From the NCBI RefSeq assembly GCF_000204055.1, contig NW_006768784.1, forward strand, positions 731,323-795,322: a stretch of 64,000 nt of DNA. The letters are read 5' to 3'. This document shows, one piece after another, positions 36,467 through 48,095 of the stretch. A program made the translations under genes and the position numbers. Source of the stretch: Melampsora larici-populina 98AG31 (lineage: Eukaryota > Basidiomycota > Pucciniomycetes > Pucciniales > Melampsoraceae). The notes under the pieces are model-generated. The model ran no database searches, was not told the origin of the DNA, and was given only the letters and a program-made list of their open reading frames with translations. The first letter of the stretch is position 1. Each line of letters starts with the position of its first letter.

Positions 36467-37446
36467 TCAAGCTTTACTCGAGCTGACCGGTACAATAGTT
36501 TGAGTAATAACAGGTCCTACGTGAACGTCAGAGTTTTTGCTAGGCCCCATCTGATCTAAACCAAACTTAACAGCCCGTGTACTTTTCTTAACATTACCAA
36601 AGTCTATATCTTGGAAAGCTGGTGTTAATGCTTGGTTAACTTCAGATGCGTTTGGTAATCGACCACCCGCAAGTTTTTGTTCACAGAACATATGAATCGT
36701 GTCTAATAAAGCAGTCGCGATTTGGTCGGCAGATGATGCAGCAGCTGGGTTGGATATGACGTTTTTCGAGACCTTGGATGCACTGTAGTTTGGAAATTAT
36801 CTATTAGAGAATTGGTATGAAAACAAGTTGTGATGGAGAAAATGATGACTTACCGACTCTTTCCAGTTTCACTTTCAGCCACTTTACGATCAGCAAGTCC
36901 ATCGATAGAGTTCTTAATAGCCTGAGCAACTTTAGAAAAATTTGTATAATCTGAAGTTAAAAGTGCTTGATCGACGGCTTGTGTCATTTCTTCTTGAGTT
37001 GGAAATTCGACTCCTGATTCCATATCATCTGAATATTTGGCAATCGTGCTAACAAGACCAACTGAGATTCTTTGCATCATAGCAGAAGAGAGTCCTAATA
37101 GAGGAGCGCCCGAACTACAACAAATCAATTGATCTCAAGTTAGTTTCGTGTCCGAATTTTCATGAAAAAAAAGGTTGATAACTTACCGTATATCTGACGG
37201 TGCAACCTGGGTAGAGTCTTCATTATCGCCTACGGAGCTAGTACTCAAAGATCGACGACGAATCACTCTATGGATAGAAACCACACATCAGAAAAATACT
37301 CCTCGAATAGAGAGAAGGATGAAAACTTACCTTGTAAGGCGACTTCCTTCAGCTGCAGAGGATGCAGAGACGGAGTTGGTGTTGGTGAAATCCAAGACAA
37401 ACAAAAGAGCCATGGAAGCGGCAACGAAACCATAGTTAATACGCAT
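36467..37446 (-). CDS. Secreted protein of 257 residues, unknown function
   Basis: Four exons (37446-37331, 37267-37187, 37114-36854, 36782-36467) join in perfect phase. An N-terminal signal peptide (MRINYGFVAASMALLFVLDF, then TNTNSVSA) is followed by Ser-rich sequence and a basic RLTRVIRRR stretch that could be a Kex2-type processing site. The rest is helical, with SSAMMQRISVGLVSTIAKYS, TQEEMTQAVDQALLTSDYT and SADQIATALLDTIHMFCEQK, and only one Cys. The alternating helices with Gly/Ser resemble no family I can name. It is 1.2 kb from the Cys-rich secreted-protein gene on the same strand. Confidence 0.75.
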
Positions 37447-38615
37447 ATTGATATTTGTTGAAACGAATACACTAGTGAGAATTGATAAAAATATATAGAC
37501 AAACTAAAAACAAAAATTTGAACAGAGTTTTTTGAACAGAAGAGGATTGTGAAGGGTGATATGAACTGATGGTCGGAATGATTGACGAATGAGAATAAGC
37601 AGAAGAACAGCTGCAGATTTATAGCCCTCATGCTATAATACCAAGAATAAACCTTTGACCACGTCCATCGTGGTGTTAATGACTTTGCCTCTCAGGGATC
37701 ATACATTCATGGCCATGTCTTTTCGTTGTGTTTTGTCAGCGCAAGTGAACAATTCAAAAATACCCCACTCGGCATTATTGGCTCAGCTACGACCCAAGTA
37801 TAGACTCTGGCAAACATGGCGATTAATAACAACATGAATGATTCTTATTAAGCCCTTCGAACCCCTATACATCTCTCATTCCCCTCTGACTCTTACGGTT
37901 CACAACAGCCAAGCGGCAGCTCTAGCGCTCGATCCGTAGCGTATGTTTTGATTACAAGTTACTTCGCAACGTTTTGTGGCAAAATCCACATGCGCGCAAT
38001 CTGATTGAACCCTTTGAACTCGGCAAGATATACTGAACTTAACAAAGTCTCTCGTGCAGGGGTTAAACATAACAAGTGATGCCCGTTAACCCCTGCACGA
38101 GGGACTTTGTTAAGTTAAAGATATACATATTCATATCAACCTTCTCTACTGTGATTGCTCAAAAAATAATCCCGAGTCATGAGTCATGATTCATAACAAA
38201 CAAATAAAATCGAATTTTGAATTACTTTTCAATTCATTTTCTTCATTCACTTTTTCAATCAAATAATATGTATTTACTTATTAGATTTCAATCTAATTTC
38301 TAACTTTTTAAAAATTTCTTTTTCAAAAGAAAAAAAAAACAAAAAACAAAGAAAAGAAAATAAAAAATTAAATGAACATTAAATCACATATCATCTATGT
38401 ATGTAATCATTAAAATCATAATACTTTTTTTATCAATGCCCTTTTTTGGTTTTTCTTCGTTATTTTAAAGAAATAAAGAGATTTCTAAGAAAATGAAAAT
38501 GAAAACGTTTAATAAAAAAAAAGATGAAAAAATGAAAAAAATTATATAAAGAAAAGAGAAGAAAAGAAAAGAGAATTCTAATTTTAATCATCAAAAAGTT
38601 TTAATTGAATCTAAT
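37447..38615. other. Intergenic with a foldback MITE and AT-rich low complexity
   Basis: No gene is supported. It contains the small foldback element described separately at 38025-38126. From about 38190 to 38600 the sequence is strongly AT-rich, with A-runs and GAAAAGAAAA-type low complexity, next to the stop codon of the deubiquitinase gene. Confidence 0.6.
38025..38126. mobile_element. 84-bp foldback MITE with 9-bp target duplication
   Basis: Arms of 31 bp at 38036-38066 and 38086-38116 are inverted repeats with a single mismatch (they contain CTCGTGCAGGGGTTAA and its complement), leaving a 19-bp loop. The direct repeat AAGATATAC flanks it at 38025-38033 and 38118-38126. A 9-bp target duplication suggests mobilisation by a Mutator-like (or 8-bp hAT-like) transposase. 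Confidence 0.85.
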
Positions 38616-41600
38616 CTAATCTAATTTCAAATCATGAACGATTTCATCTGATTTATCTAAACCTAATTCATCATAAGCCGGTGGAAGTAAACTTGAATCT
38701 TCAATCAAACCACCCGATGAGATCCCATGAATTTTCTTTCGTTCTAATCCTCCGGAAAATGGAGCTAGAGCTGGTGGTGGAGGTGGTGGAGTAGGTGGTA
38801 ATGGTGAAGTATCTTGAACAAACTTCACCCTTTCTTCCTCAACATCAAAAATCGATCCAGCTCTAGGTGAATCTAATGCTTGTGGTTCACTAGATGGTGA
38901 TAAACATCTTGCAGATGATCCTCCTGCGCTTTCTCCACTCAAGGATCGTGTCCTAAACCGATCTTCTTCTGCTTCTGCTTCTGCTACTTCTTCTTCCTCT
39001 ACTTCTACTTGCTCTACTCGCTCTACTTCCTCTTCTTCTTCTTGTCCTGTCATCATGGTAGATCCGAGGGCTGAACTAACTATCTTATGAGTCTTGGATC
39101 CTAAATTTTTGTTTGTTCGTCTTCGATAAAAGAGTAAATAAGCAGCTGATGATTTAACTTTTTCCGCTGAATCCACTTCAGATACATGCGACTAAGAGTT
39201 TCAAACACAAGGAAGTCATCATCAGTTTTCTCTTTCTCTTCATTTCTCAATTAGATTACAAAAAGATGATCAAGACACTCACATCATCAAAATTATGCCA
39301 CTTTCCATCGGTCGCATTCTTCGCAAAAGCAGTATAATGTCCACCACCTAATCCTCCAAAATGATTATCAACCGCAAACAAATCATAAATCAAACTTTCT
39401 TCTTCCTCCTCTTCTACCATCATTCCTTCTTGTACTTTATGACCATTCAGTTTTCGTTCAACAGCTTGTGCTTTAAGTCTTCTAGCCACTTTAATTCCTT
39501 CAACTTCATCAGACAAATCTAACCCTTCAATCGGAAATTCAACAAATGCATCTACTTTAGTAGATCTACCATAAGCAGTACGAGCATTACTAAACCGTTT
39601 AAAATGAACAACTAAGATATCAGGTACTTTCCAAATTTGCATCGTTTTGATCGCTTGTACATGTTTTTGACATCTTGGACAATACCACATATCTTCTTCT
39701 CCTAATCTTTCGGGTTTTGAAAAATCTTTAAAGCAATCTTCTATTGTTAATTGTTTTTTATCCGACTTCTTTAATGATGATTCAATCATCTCTGGATCTT
39801 CAATCAATTCAAATTCACTCCATCCTTTAAATTCGGCTTGATTTCGATCTGGAAAAAACGTTTGTGCTGAAACGCTTGTCCATTCACATTCAAAAAAATC
39901 TCCTTGTCGTACAATCGGTTGAGAAGGTATAGTTGGAGTACTTGTTGAAGGTATCATTTCTTCTTTTGATTCTTCTACACTCGTTGTAGTACCTTCAACC
40001 GTTGTTTCTCGATCACCATAGAGATCTTCTTCGGCGTCTTCGGTACTAAAGTTACCAGGTAAACTGATCACAGTCGGTCGACTTTGAGCTCCATCCGGTC
40101 TTCCATGTAGTTCACGTTCCTTCAAAGCTACAGTCGTCACACCCATCCCATTAGAAGTAGGAATAACCGTAGGCGTAGGTTGAGCAGGTACAGAGATTCG
40201 GAATAGATTAGGAACAGCTTGTCGTTTGCCTTTGGTGTTTGTCTTTGTTGCCGTCGACAATGGTTCAGCAGATGTCATCTCAACATCACCTGAAGCATCT
40301 GTCTTGACTTTTGCCACATCTTCTGAATTGGTTTCTTCAACTTGATTTTGAGTTTCGTCAGCCGCATCTTCCTCCTCAAACAAATCTTCTGATTTCTTAG
40401 TATACCTCGCATATTGTTCCACCACCGCATTATAGATCGTATCATGATTAAGTAATTGATCAGGACCGAGGGAAACTAGAAAAAAGAACCCAAAAGGGGT
40501 GAAAGAACGACTGCCACGTTGGATTGAGCTACTTGACATGCCTAAAGTACCCTTCTCCACTGGTCGATAAGACACCACCGGTACTAGAATGTGGTCAGAA
40601 GGACCGAGATGGACTGCACTCTTTGCTGAATGATAGGTCATAGGAGTTTCAAAGATGTTGATCACATCTCTTTCTAAGATCGCATCTAATTGATCCGGAT
40701 CTTGCCATATCTTCCATGGTTTCGCTGACCAATCCTCAATCACAGCCATCTAAAGAAAACCCAGAGTGAAGAGAAGGAAAGGTTCAGAGGAGAAGTGATC
40801 GAATTAATAGACAGAGACGTTTGACAAACCTTTTCGGGATCATAGCCTAGAATCTTTCCAATATGTTGCTTGACTTGTCGGATCGTAGAATCCTTTGGTA
40901 GCTCATACACAACCTTGAGACGAGGTTTAGTATGGTCAAGAGGGATGAAGAAGACCGTTCCTCTCTGTTTCTTGTTGACAGGAAGTTGTAGAGTCAGATA
41001 CATGATCTCATCGAACTTGATGGCGACCTAATACAGAAATAGATCAAACGCAATCATCGATCAGAATCCCAAAACAAATGGTAAAGAAGATCTTATGGTT
41101 TTTAAAATGATAAAACGATTTACTTTCTGACAATCAGGACAAACTAAAGTACTTTTATATTGTCCTTGAAAGAGATCTACAATCACACTATCATTCCTTC
41201 TTCTATACAAATTCCAACAAGTTTCAGCCAATTTGATTAATTCTAAATCACCATCACCATCTTTAAAATCCGGAATCTCATCAAAAGGTTTCTTCAATAC
41301 CCTATTAAGATCTTCATGTAAAGCATCTAACAAGAAGGTCAAGAGTTCTTGTGAATCTTGTTGACCATAACCTAAAAATAATGAATTAAACCTTCCTACG
41401 ATCGATTTGAATTCTCTAGGTGCAATAGATGAATGAGGGGTTGAATTCCATAACTTTTCAATTAATTGTCCAAACGTTTCAGCTACTTTTCCTCCCATTC
41501 CTAATGGATTCACTCGATTTAATTCATTAATATAAACTCTTGATAAGAAGTATTGTTTTAATTCGGGACAGTTACTCATACATTGTAAAGCTGAGTTCAT

Positions 41601-43308
41601 AACTGTTTACCATGTCGAATAGATGAGTCAATACGATGGAAAGGCAAGAAAGAGCAAATAATCAAGACTTACAACACGTGTTACCTAGATTACTGAGTCC
41701 TACCAAACCTCGAACCATACCTGGTTTGAGAAGTTGGTTTTGATCATTCGTACCACCTAAGCCAGCAGCTCTTTTCAATTGAGAGATAATACCACCGCCA
41801 GTACTACTAGAAGAAGTCTTTTGAACCGAAGCATCAGGTCCAGGAGATTGAAGAGTGGTGATTGGGCCTTCTTTATATTTAGGATCGAGTTTGTTGATAT
41901 TATTCATTCGATCCATTTGATCTAACCAAGGCTCGCCACCGAATACTGAAATTGAAGTTTGTTGATCGAAAACGTCCTGATCGGGCGGGGATTGATCAGA
42001 CTTGATGTATAACCAATTACCATCATCAGTTTGTTGTTCAATAACTAAATAGTTTTCTGGATCAGTCAAGAGAGCTTCATTCAGATCGATTTGATCTGAT
42101 TCAGGATTGATGGGTTCGGGTAAGAGGTTTGAGAAATCTTGAAGGTTGAGAGTTAAGATTGAGGGTTGAGAAGGAGGATTAGATAATCTCCAAAGTCTTA
42201 GAGGTCTAGAAAGGATCGGATCAAAGAGATCTTGGACTAGCTGAGTTTTGAGTTGAGCCAGAGTATTGGCAATCGAGTAACGGATTTGAACAGGGGTTGA
42301 GTTGGGCACAACTAAGCTACATTCATCTGAGGCTAATTCTGAAATCAATAAGTAGAAATGAAACCTAGGTGGATAGAATTCAATGGTTTGTGAACCTGGA
42401 CCGTTAGGAGCGATGACGCGACGAGGGATGATCGCTCGAGGACCTTGAATGATACCGTACCAAGACAAAAGTGAATTCCAGAATGGTTCGGCTAAGATTT
42501 CCAAATCAACGGATAATTGAAGACCAGGTTTAAGATCGAATTGAGAGTCAAGAAGATCAGAATTATCAATGGGACCTAATTGATCGATCGAGATTGGAGT
42601 TTCAGATGGATCTTCTGAATTCTTGGTGGGCGCTTGATGGGTTGCACAGGCTGTTTGCCATCTTTTGAACCAACGAAGACTGATTAGATACCAAGTCTGA
42701 GTAGCATCCAGCGAAAGATTAGAAGTAGATTGATAGGCATTGAATTGATTTTGTGGTGATGGTAGATCGGTAGTAGGAAGTTGATTTTCTGATTGAGTCA
42801 ATTCAGGTGGTGAAAGAGGTGGTACGGTTGGAGCCGAGATAGTAACAGGACTTATTCGAGCTGTTTGTTTGAGAAAAAGACTAGGTTAGTTTACGTGTCT
42901 TTTGAAAGGATAGCAACCAGAGAACAGATGAGCTCAACTTGAACCGTTGGTGGTAGGATCTTGAGTGTCATTAGATTGAAGCATTGGAACGTGATTGATT
43001 GGTGAATTAGTTGATGAATTGATGTTGGCTAAGTTTTCTTCACTTGCTGCTCTCTTGTTTGGAGAATTAGTTGAAGCTGAATGAAAGTCAGGTGAGATGG
43101 GTCTTTTGAGTTTGATGGTAATAGCTGATGGTGATTGAGATTGAGGTGATCTTTGTTTTGGTGAGTCTTGATGTTTCAATGGTTTGTCTTGTTGTTCTTG
43201 TTCTTTTGTTGTTCTTGTTGTGGTTGATTGTGAAGGTGATGGTGATGTTGATTGAGAAGTGGTAATGTTGTTGTTGTTGTTGATTGAAACAGTTGGATGG
43301 TTAGACAT
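38616..43308 (-). CDS. Ubiquitin carboxyl-terminal hydrolase (USP4/15, Ubp12 type)
   Basis: This is a cysteine protease that removes ubiquitin from proteins, about 1,400 residues from six exons. After a Ser/Gln/Asn-rich N-terminus comes a DUSP-like domain (WYLISLRWFKRW) and a ubiquitin-like segment (VQIRYSIANTLAQLKTQL). The Cys box GLSNLGNTC-FMNSALQCM is split by an intron at about 41,603-41,675, with catalytic Cys in GNTC. Zinc-finger pairs are CPDC (near 41,130) and CPRC (near 39,690). A second UBL-like insert (YLTLQLPVNKKQ) and a disordered acidic insert follow. The His box is GGLGGGHYTAFAKN, followed by KWHNFDD-SHVSEV, then AYLLFYRRR. The C-terminal tail is Glu- and Pro-rich. The ATG at 43308 is used because the longer frame starts without ATG. 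Domain order fits Ubp12/USP15. Confidence 0.9.
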
Positions 43309-44324
43309 TTGATCCAATTCACTCTTCACATTATCAAATTTTCAAACTCACACTTCATTCCACTTTTTAATGCTTGAGTCTTAAAAATTGTCTATCATTT
43401 GCAATCCTCTAATATTAAACTGTAAATTACTCTAAATTCATCTTAAGTTGACTTAAAACCATGAACTAAACCACAACTTGAAGATAAAACTGCTTAAGTT
43501 GTATTTATCAAAAGTTCAAATTCGATTCCTGGCCCAAAGATCCTAAAAAAAATGGTGGTCCTACCTCATTTCAAACTCCCAACTTAATCTAGCAAGATGA
43601 GTCTACTTTGGAGATGAACTGAAAGAGTAGCAAAGATGTGTGTTAGGAACCTACAGAGTCCTCTAGCGGGAAATCCAATGACTTCAGATCTGTTTAGAAA
43701 GATCAGAGCTCTATGCCACCCAGGGAATCAGGAGGAAATATTTGACCACCAAATTGAACTTCTTATTTTCACGCTTTTTGGAATCCCTAGCTTGCCATGT
43801 TTAACTTGCCTCTTGCGAACTGTTCCTTTTTCAATTGGATTGTGTCTTGCTTGTGTTCTTCTTTGAATTCATGTTTATCAGAATCATCTGAACTTGTATT
43901 GATACAGACTGCAGGGAGTATTTTGGTCTGCCCTCTCAAAACACGCGACATATGTTGATGGGAAAGATCTTGACGTGTACATACTTTGATGAGCAATGAG
44001 GTAGATGATGATTTTTTTGTCTTGAGAACACCAACAGGGGTGGATATAAAATGTGGACGGCTCAAAGGTGTCAAGCAAAACAGAGTTATGATGCAAAACT
44101 TCACAATGAAAGCAATTAGCCGCAGCCTGGTGACTGAAAATCTGAGGCAGACACGTCCGGCCGCTGTGTTTGACTCTGTGACTGCATATTTCTTTGCAAT
44201 GTGTTGGCTGGTGTATTGAGAGCAGGGCGAAAAGGGACTGCCGAATAGTTATCAAGCGTTAAAGTCACCCCGATCAATACCCAACTTCTCCCAATATCTC
44301 TTTGTGCCAATCGGATTGTTGATC
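43309..44324. other. Intergenic between divergent genes
   Basis: No gene is supported. Several overlapping open frames on both strands (43636-44255) carry no motifs. Promoters of the deubiquitinase (-) and of the secreted 619-residue protein (+) should lie here. Confidence 0.4.
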
Positions 44325-46382
44325 ATGACTATGAGGTTGACTTTACTTTCTTTATTAATCTTGAGCTTTGTGTCTTCATACTTTTGTTACCTCGACGAAG
44401 AACTCGAGCTACCACTATTAACGGATGAAGTTTACTCTCATTCTCCAACTAGTGCTGAAAACCGACTCAAGCATTTATATTCAGGAGAAGGTTTTAGTGG
44501 ATCTTTGGTACCAACCCAAACCAAGATATACAACGGAATTATCAACACACTGTGTGAAAAGGTAGACCAACTTTTGGCGTCAGAAACCTCAACACCCAAA
44601 AGTGCAGGGCCATCAAATTGGAAGATTTACTACGGGATTGCTCCTAAGGTATTCCATCAAAACACCCATATCGACAAATTATGTGCACTAGTACATGAAG
44701 TCGCCAGGCTAGGATACGAGTTTACTTCGACAATGTACTCTTCTGAGAACATTGTACATCATTTATTACCATGTATTAATCTTGCGTATAGTGCTCTCAA
44801 TCTTGATTCATTGGGAATGAGGGAGAGGATGTGGGTTGTGGGAGTCCTGTCGTGCCTCGAATCTAGTATTCCAAAGGAAATGATATCTGGACTTTCTGGC
44901 AACATACGTTTTTTTCGGGGGAAATTTGAACTTTTATTGTTGAGAGGTAAGACTTCCATTATTTGATGAAGTATTTCTAGATCTGAAGATTCTTTCAACA
45001 AATGTGATTGTCAGGCTGGCCCCTAGGACCTACGCTTGAGAAGATGTGGCCGACGTCTCTTGAACTTAAGCATTATCCACCGTACTGTCAGTGATGAAGC
45101 TTTGTGAATTGGGTGAGGTTATCTGAAGTTTTGTATTCTTCAACAGCTGTCTTGGAAGCACTCCTAAGGGTATCATTAGTAAATTCAGTTCTTCATCAGA
45201 TGCCAACATCTATCAAACCATCACCAGGATTTGAAGCAATTTTACACTTGCTTCTAACTTTAAAGATGCTCATTAAGGAATCAAATGCATTAGATCTCAC
45301 AAAGGACATTGCAGCTCGACTGAATGAGATGCCCAGTTCACCAAGAAGTGCAGGTGTTTTTGATGAAGGAAAGGTTTTGATTCAAATCTTATTACATTTG
45401 CAGGAGAACCACCTTCCCAGCAAGATTCATTTTCTTGAATTGTGCAAAAACCACAGTATGGCTCAAAGAGTTATGGAGGTTGACATAGGCCTTGAAGATA
45501 CATTGTCACAGAATTCCAAAGATATACTTCAGGGATTACTGATGGGAATCAAGAAAATGAAAACTGATGAGATCATCCCAGCTCTGACCAAAGTTTTACA
45601 TGAAAACAAGACAATACTTCAGTGCAGAAAGCTTCTCAGACTTCTTGACTTGGCAAACAGGCAGAATTCACACTATTTCTACAGCTTAGATACAGTGCTT
45701 TCTGATTCAATAACACTGAGTCAAAGAATTTCTTGGATTTTAAATGAGCAATACCCAAACAAAAATCATCCCACTTTCTTCAGGTCTTTAGGTTCAGAAT
45801 TCCTGACTCTATGCGCAAGAAAAAGTAAGTACAAAAGTCAACATCTAGAAGTACAAATCACTAATGAGGGTGTGTTTTTGCCCATCCAAACCAGCGGAAG
45901 AACTCACATCATTCAATCGTAGGAAAGAAATTGAGAATAAACTAATCTCAAAGGGGGTTTTGTTGCCTCAAAACATTGAACCATTTGAAAGAGTTTTGGC
46001 ATGGAATTTTGAAGGGAACAGAAAACCAAAGCTGACAGAATATCTAGAAACAATACATTCCAAAAGATCATCAAGTAAAAATCTTTGGGATGCACTCCGT
46101 CCAACTGATCCTATAGTTGAATATGTTATACACATCATCTGTCTTAAAAACAAAGATGAACAGCTACTCGCATGGCTCTCTCATAGGAATGGACCAGGAT
46201 TCAGACAGCTTTCCTTCAAGGAGTTTGACATAATCAACTTTTCACCCCTCACCAGAACAAGTTTTGAATCTAGACTTCAAACATTTGAAAAGGTCAGATT
46301 TTTGAATTTATTTTCATACTTGTATGAATTGGATAAGTTTAACATGCATTCCAACATTGACTTTATCCTAGGAACTTGGTGA
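44325..46382 (+). CDS. Large secreted protein, 619 residues, unknown function
   Basis: Four exons (44325-44946, 45015-45086, 45147-45824, 45895-46382) close in phase and total 1860 nt. A strong signal peptide is seen: MTMRLTLLSLLILSFVSSYF. The mature protein is mainly helical and Leu-rich (for example ILHLLLTLKMLIKESNALDL and LEDTLSQNSKDILQGLLMGI), with few Cys and no domain I can name. Two adjacent TGA codons near 45091 look like a break, but a GTCAGT donor at 45087 and the acceptor CAACAG at 45146 remove them in frame, giving HYPPYSVLEALL. A decayed partial copy follows at about 46,670, so this belongs to a duplicated family. It could be a lineage-specific secreted protein of the rust. Confidence 0.7.
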
Positions 46383-46664
46383 TATTGTTGAAAAAAAGTT
46401 ATATATCATGAAGATGGATCAGTAAAATGTGTCTACTAGCTGTGTTTATGGATGTGAGATGTAGCCATAAAGACAAACTTGTCTGTGTTTGGTTCCAGAG
46501 ATAGAGATTTGGGGATGAGAAAATCAATCTTCTAATTATTGTTGTATGATTTTGGGAATAGAACATCAGATTGTGTACCACAGCTTTAATGTCTTAATTT
46601 ATGCTTCAATGGCAATGACTAAAAGATTTGCAAACTGACTAAAGGAGCAACACACAAAGACAAA

Positions 46665-46975
46665 GAATTCTGGTTTCTCCAGGGATTCAGGCTCAGGACT
46701 CCTGGCTTTATTCTCAAGAAAAAGTAAGTTGGGGAGTCAATATTTATTATTACTAATCACTCATGAATATGTTGTATTGCCACATAACTCCAAATCCAGG
46801 TGAGTAAATTATGATAGTCAATTGCAGTAATGAAGTCAAAGTAAAAATAATATCAACACAAATATCTGAAAACACCAGTTTCTTTCAATCTATTGCGAGA
46901 CTTGTGAGGATTAGATAATTTTAACATTGATTCCAACATTCAAATTATACCAGGACTTTTTATTTTTTTTAAAAA
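46665..46975 (+). pseudogene. Decayed 3' fragment of the 619-residue protein gene
   Basis: 46670-46790 resembles 45777-45890: both have TTCAGG..TCAG-type sequence, CTCCTGGCTTTATTCTCAAGA versus CTGACTCTATGCGCAAGA, then AAAAAGTAAGT and ACTAATCACT/AAATCACTAATGA. 46915-46960 resembles 46330-46375, with ACATT..TTCCAACATT and ATACCAGGA/ATCCTAGGA. It is out of frame and far shorter than the parent, so it is a relic of a tandem or retro-less duplication. Confidence 0.65.
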
Positions 46976-47116
46976 AAAGCTAAATAGCACGCAGATTGCT
47001 CAGTAAGATTCTTTTTATTGATTTCTTCATGAATGCAACCTAGATATATAGGCACAAAAACCATCTTTCTGGGATCAAAGAGGCATGTATTTGGTAAGGT
47101 TTTGGAAAGGAAGTTA

Positions 47117-47209
47117 GGGCCCGTTTGGCTGGAAACCAAATACGGTTTTTGGCCAAATACTCCACCAAAGCCAAAAACCGTATTTGGCCAAATACGGTTT
47201 TTGGTTTTT
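47117..47209. repeat. Inverted and direct repeats beside a GGGCCCGTTTGGC motif
   Basis: CCAAATACGGTTTTTGGC at 47136-47153 is inverted at 47170-47187 and then repeated directly at about 47188-47205. The preceding GGGCCCGTTTGGC resembles ends of small hAT-type or other MITEs. Ends and target duplications are not clear. Confidence 0.6.
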
Positions 47210-47371
47210 AACAAAAAGAGCAGCGTTCGGCAACGGTCTTTGATCACATTTGATGGCTGTTGACCAATTTGATGCGCCAAAAGTCTACCATAAATCAAGT
47301 CGTAGGCTTGCGTAGATTTGAACAAGGGGAGTGCAAGATTTGATGCAGTCGTACGGACTGCATGTCTAAAA

Positions 47372-48095
47372 CAGGTCCATAGTCTAACTTAATTAAGTCC
47401 CTCCTCAAAGCGCGCACGTCCCGGGGGAGCTCACAGAGGAGGCACTTACGACTTATCGGCATTTTTTGGTGTGATACCAAATCCAAATTTGAGGTTTCCA
47501 GCAATTTTCGGACAAAAACAACACTATCTCATCCACCATCAGCTGGATCAAAAATCTGAATACGCTGGCCTTTGCTGATGAATCTTGTACATAATACCCA
47601 TCAATATTTACTTGCCTTGATAAGAAGACATTGGCTTGAGGTGACAGTGAAGAGTCACAAGTTTTTGAGCCACAATCAGAGGACTGCGGATGCTTACTCT
47701 CTGTCTGTGACAAGGATAGCAGAGATCTTATGTGTTAGCGGAGAGAAATCAAGACTCTTGTAAGTAAAGTGACTGTAATTGCAGCAGTCTCTCCCAAATT
47801 TCGATTTTTTTGATTTTCTTTCAATTAATGATATCGCGGCTTCTGGGACAGCTATAGAAATTCTGAGGAGAGCAAAAGGTCCTAAAAGCATGCTTCTATA
47901 AATTCTATATAGGTATCATGGCAGGTTTATTCTGTCTGAGCGGGCAGAAATGGACGCTGGAGATAGCCCCCGCCAAAGTGACTTTGGTATCAAGACAAAA
48001 ATCACTGATAAGTCGCAAGCCCCCCCTCCGCAGGCTCCGGGGGACGTCTCTGCAGTTGGTGGGGCTTGTGTTAAGCTAGGTCCATAGTGGACCTG
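47372..48095. mobile_element. Non-autonomous element with about 90-bp terminal inverted repeats
   Basis: The left arm (about 47372-47465) begins CAGGTCCATAG, contains GACGTCCC-like CACGTCCCGGGGGAG, and ends GCACTTACGACTTATC. The right arm (about 48000-48095), read inward, begins CAGGTCCACTATGGACC, contains GACGTCCCCCGGAGCC, and ends GGCTTGCGACTTATC. The arms are clearly homologous but diverged. The inside has no coding sequence. The transposon superfamily is not assigned because target duplications are unclear. Confidence 0.7.

Noticed and set aside
45091..45098. Two adjacent TGA codons as evidence of a broken secreted-protein gene
   Set aside because: A GT-AG intron (45087-45146) removes them with matching phases, giving one open 619-residue protein.
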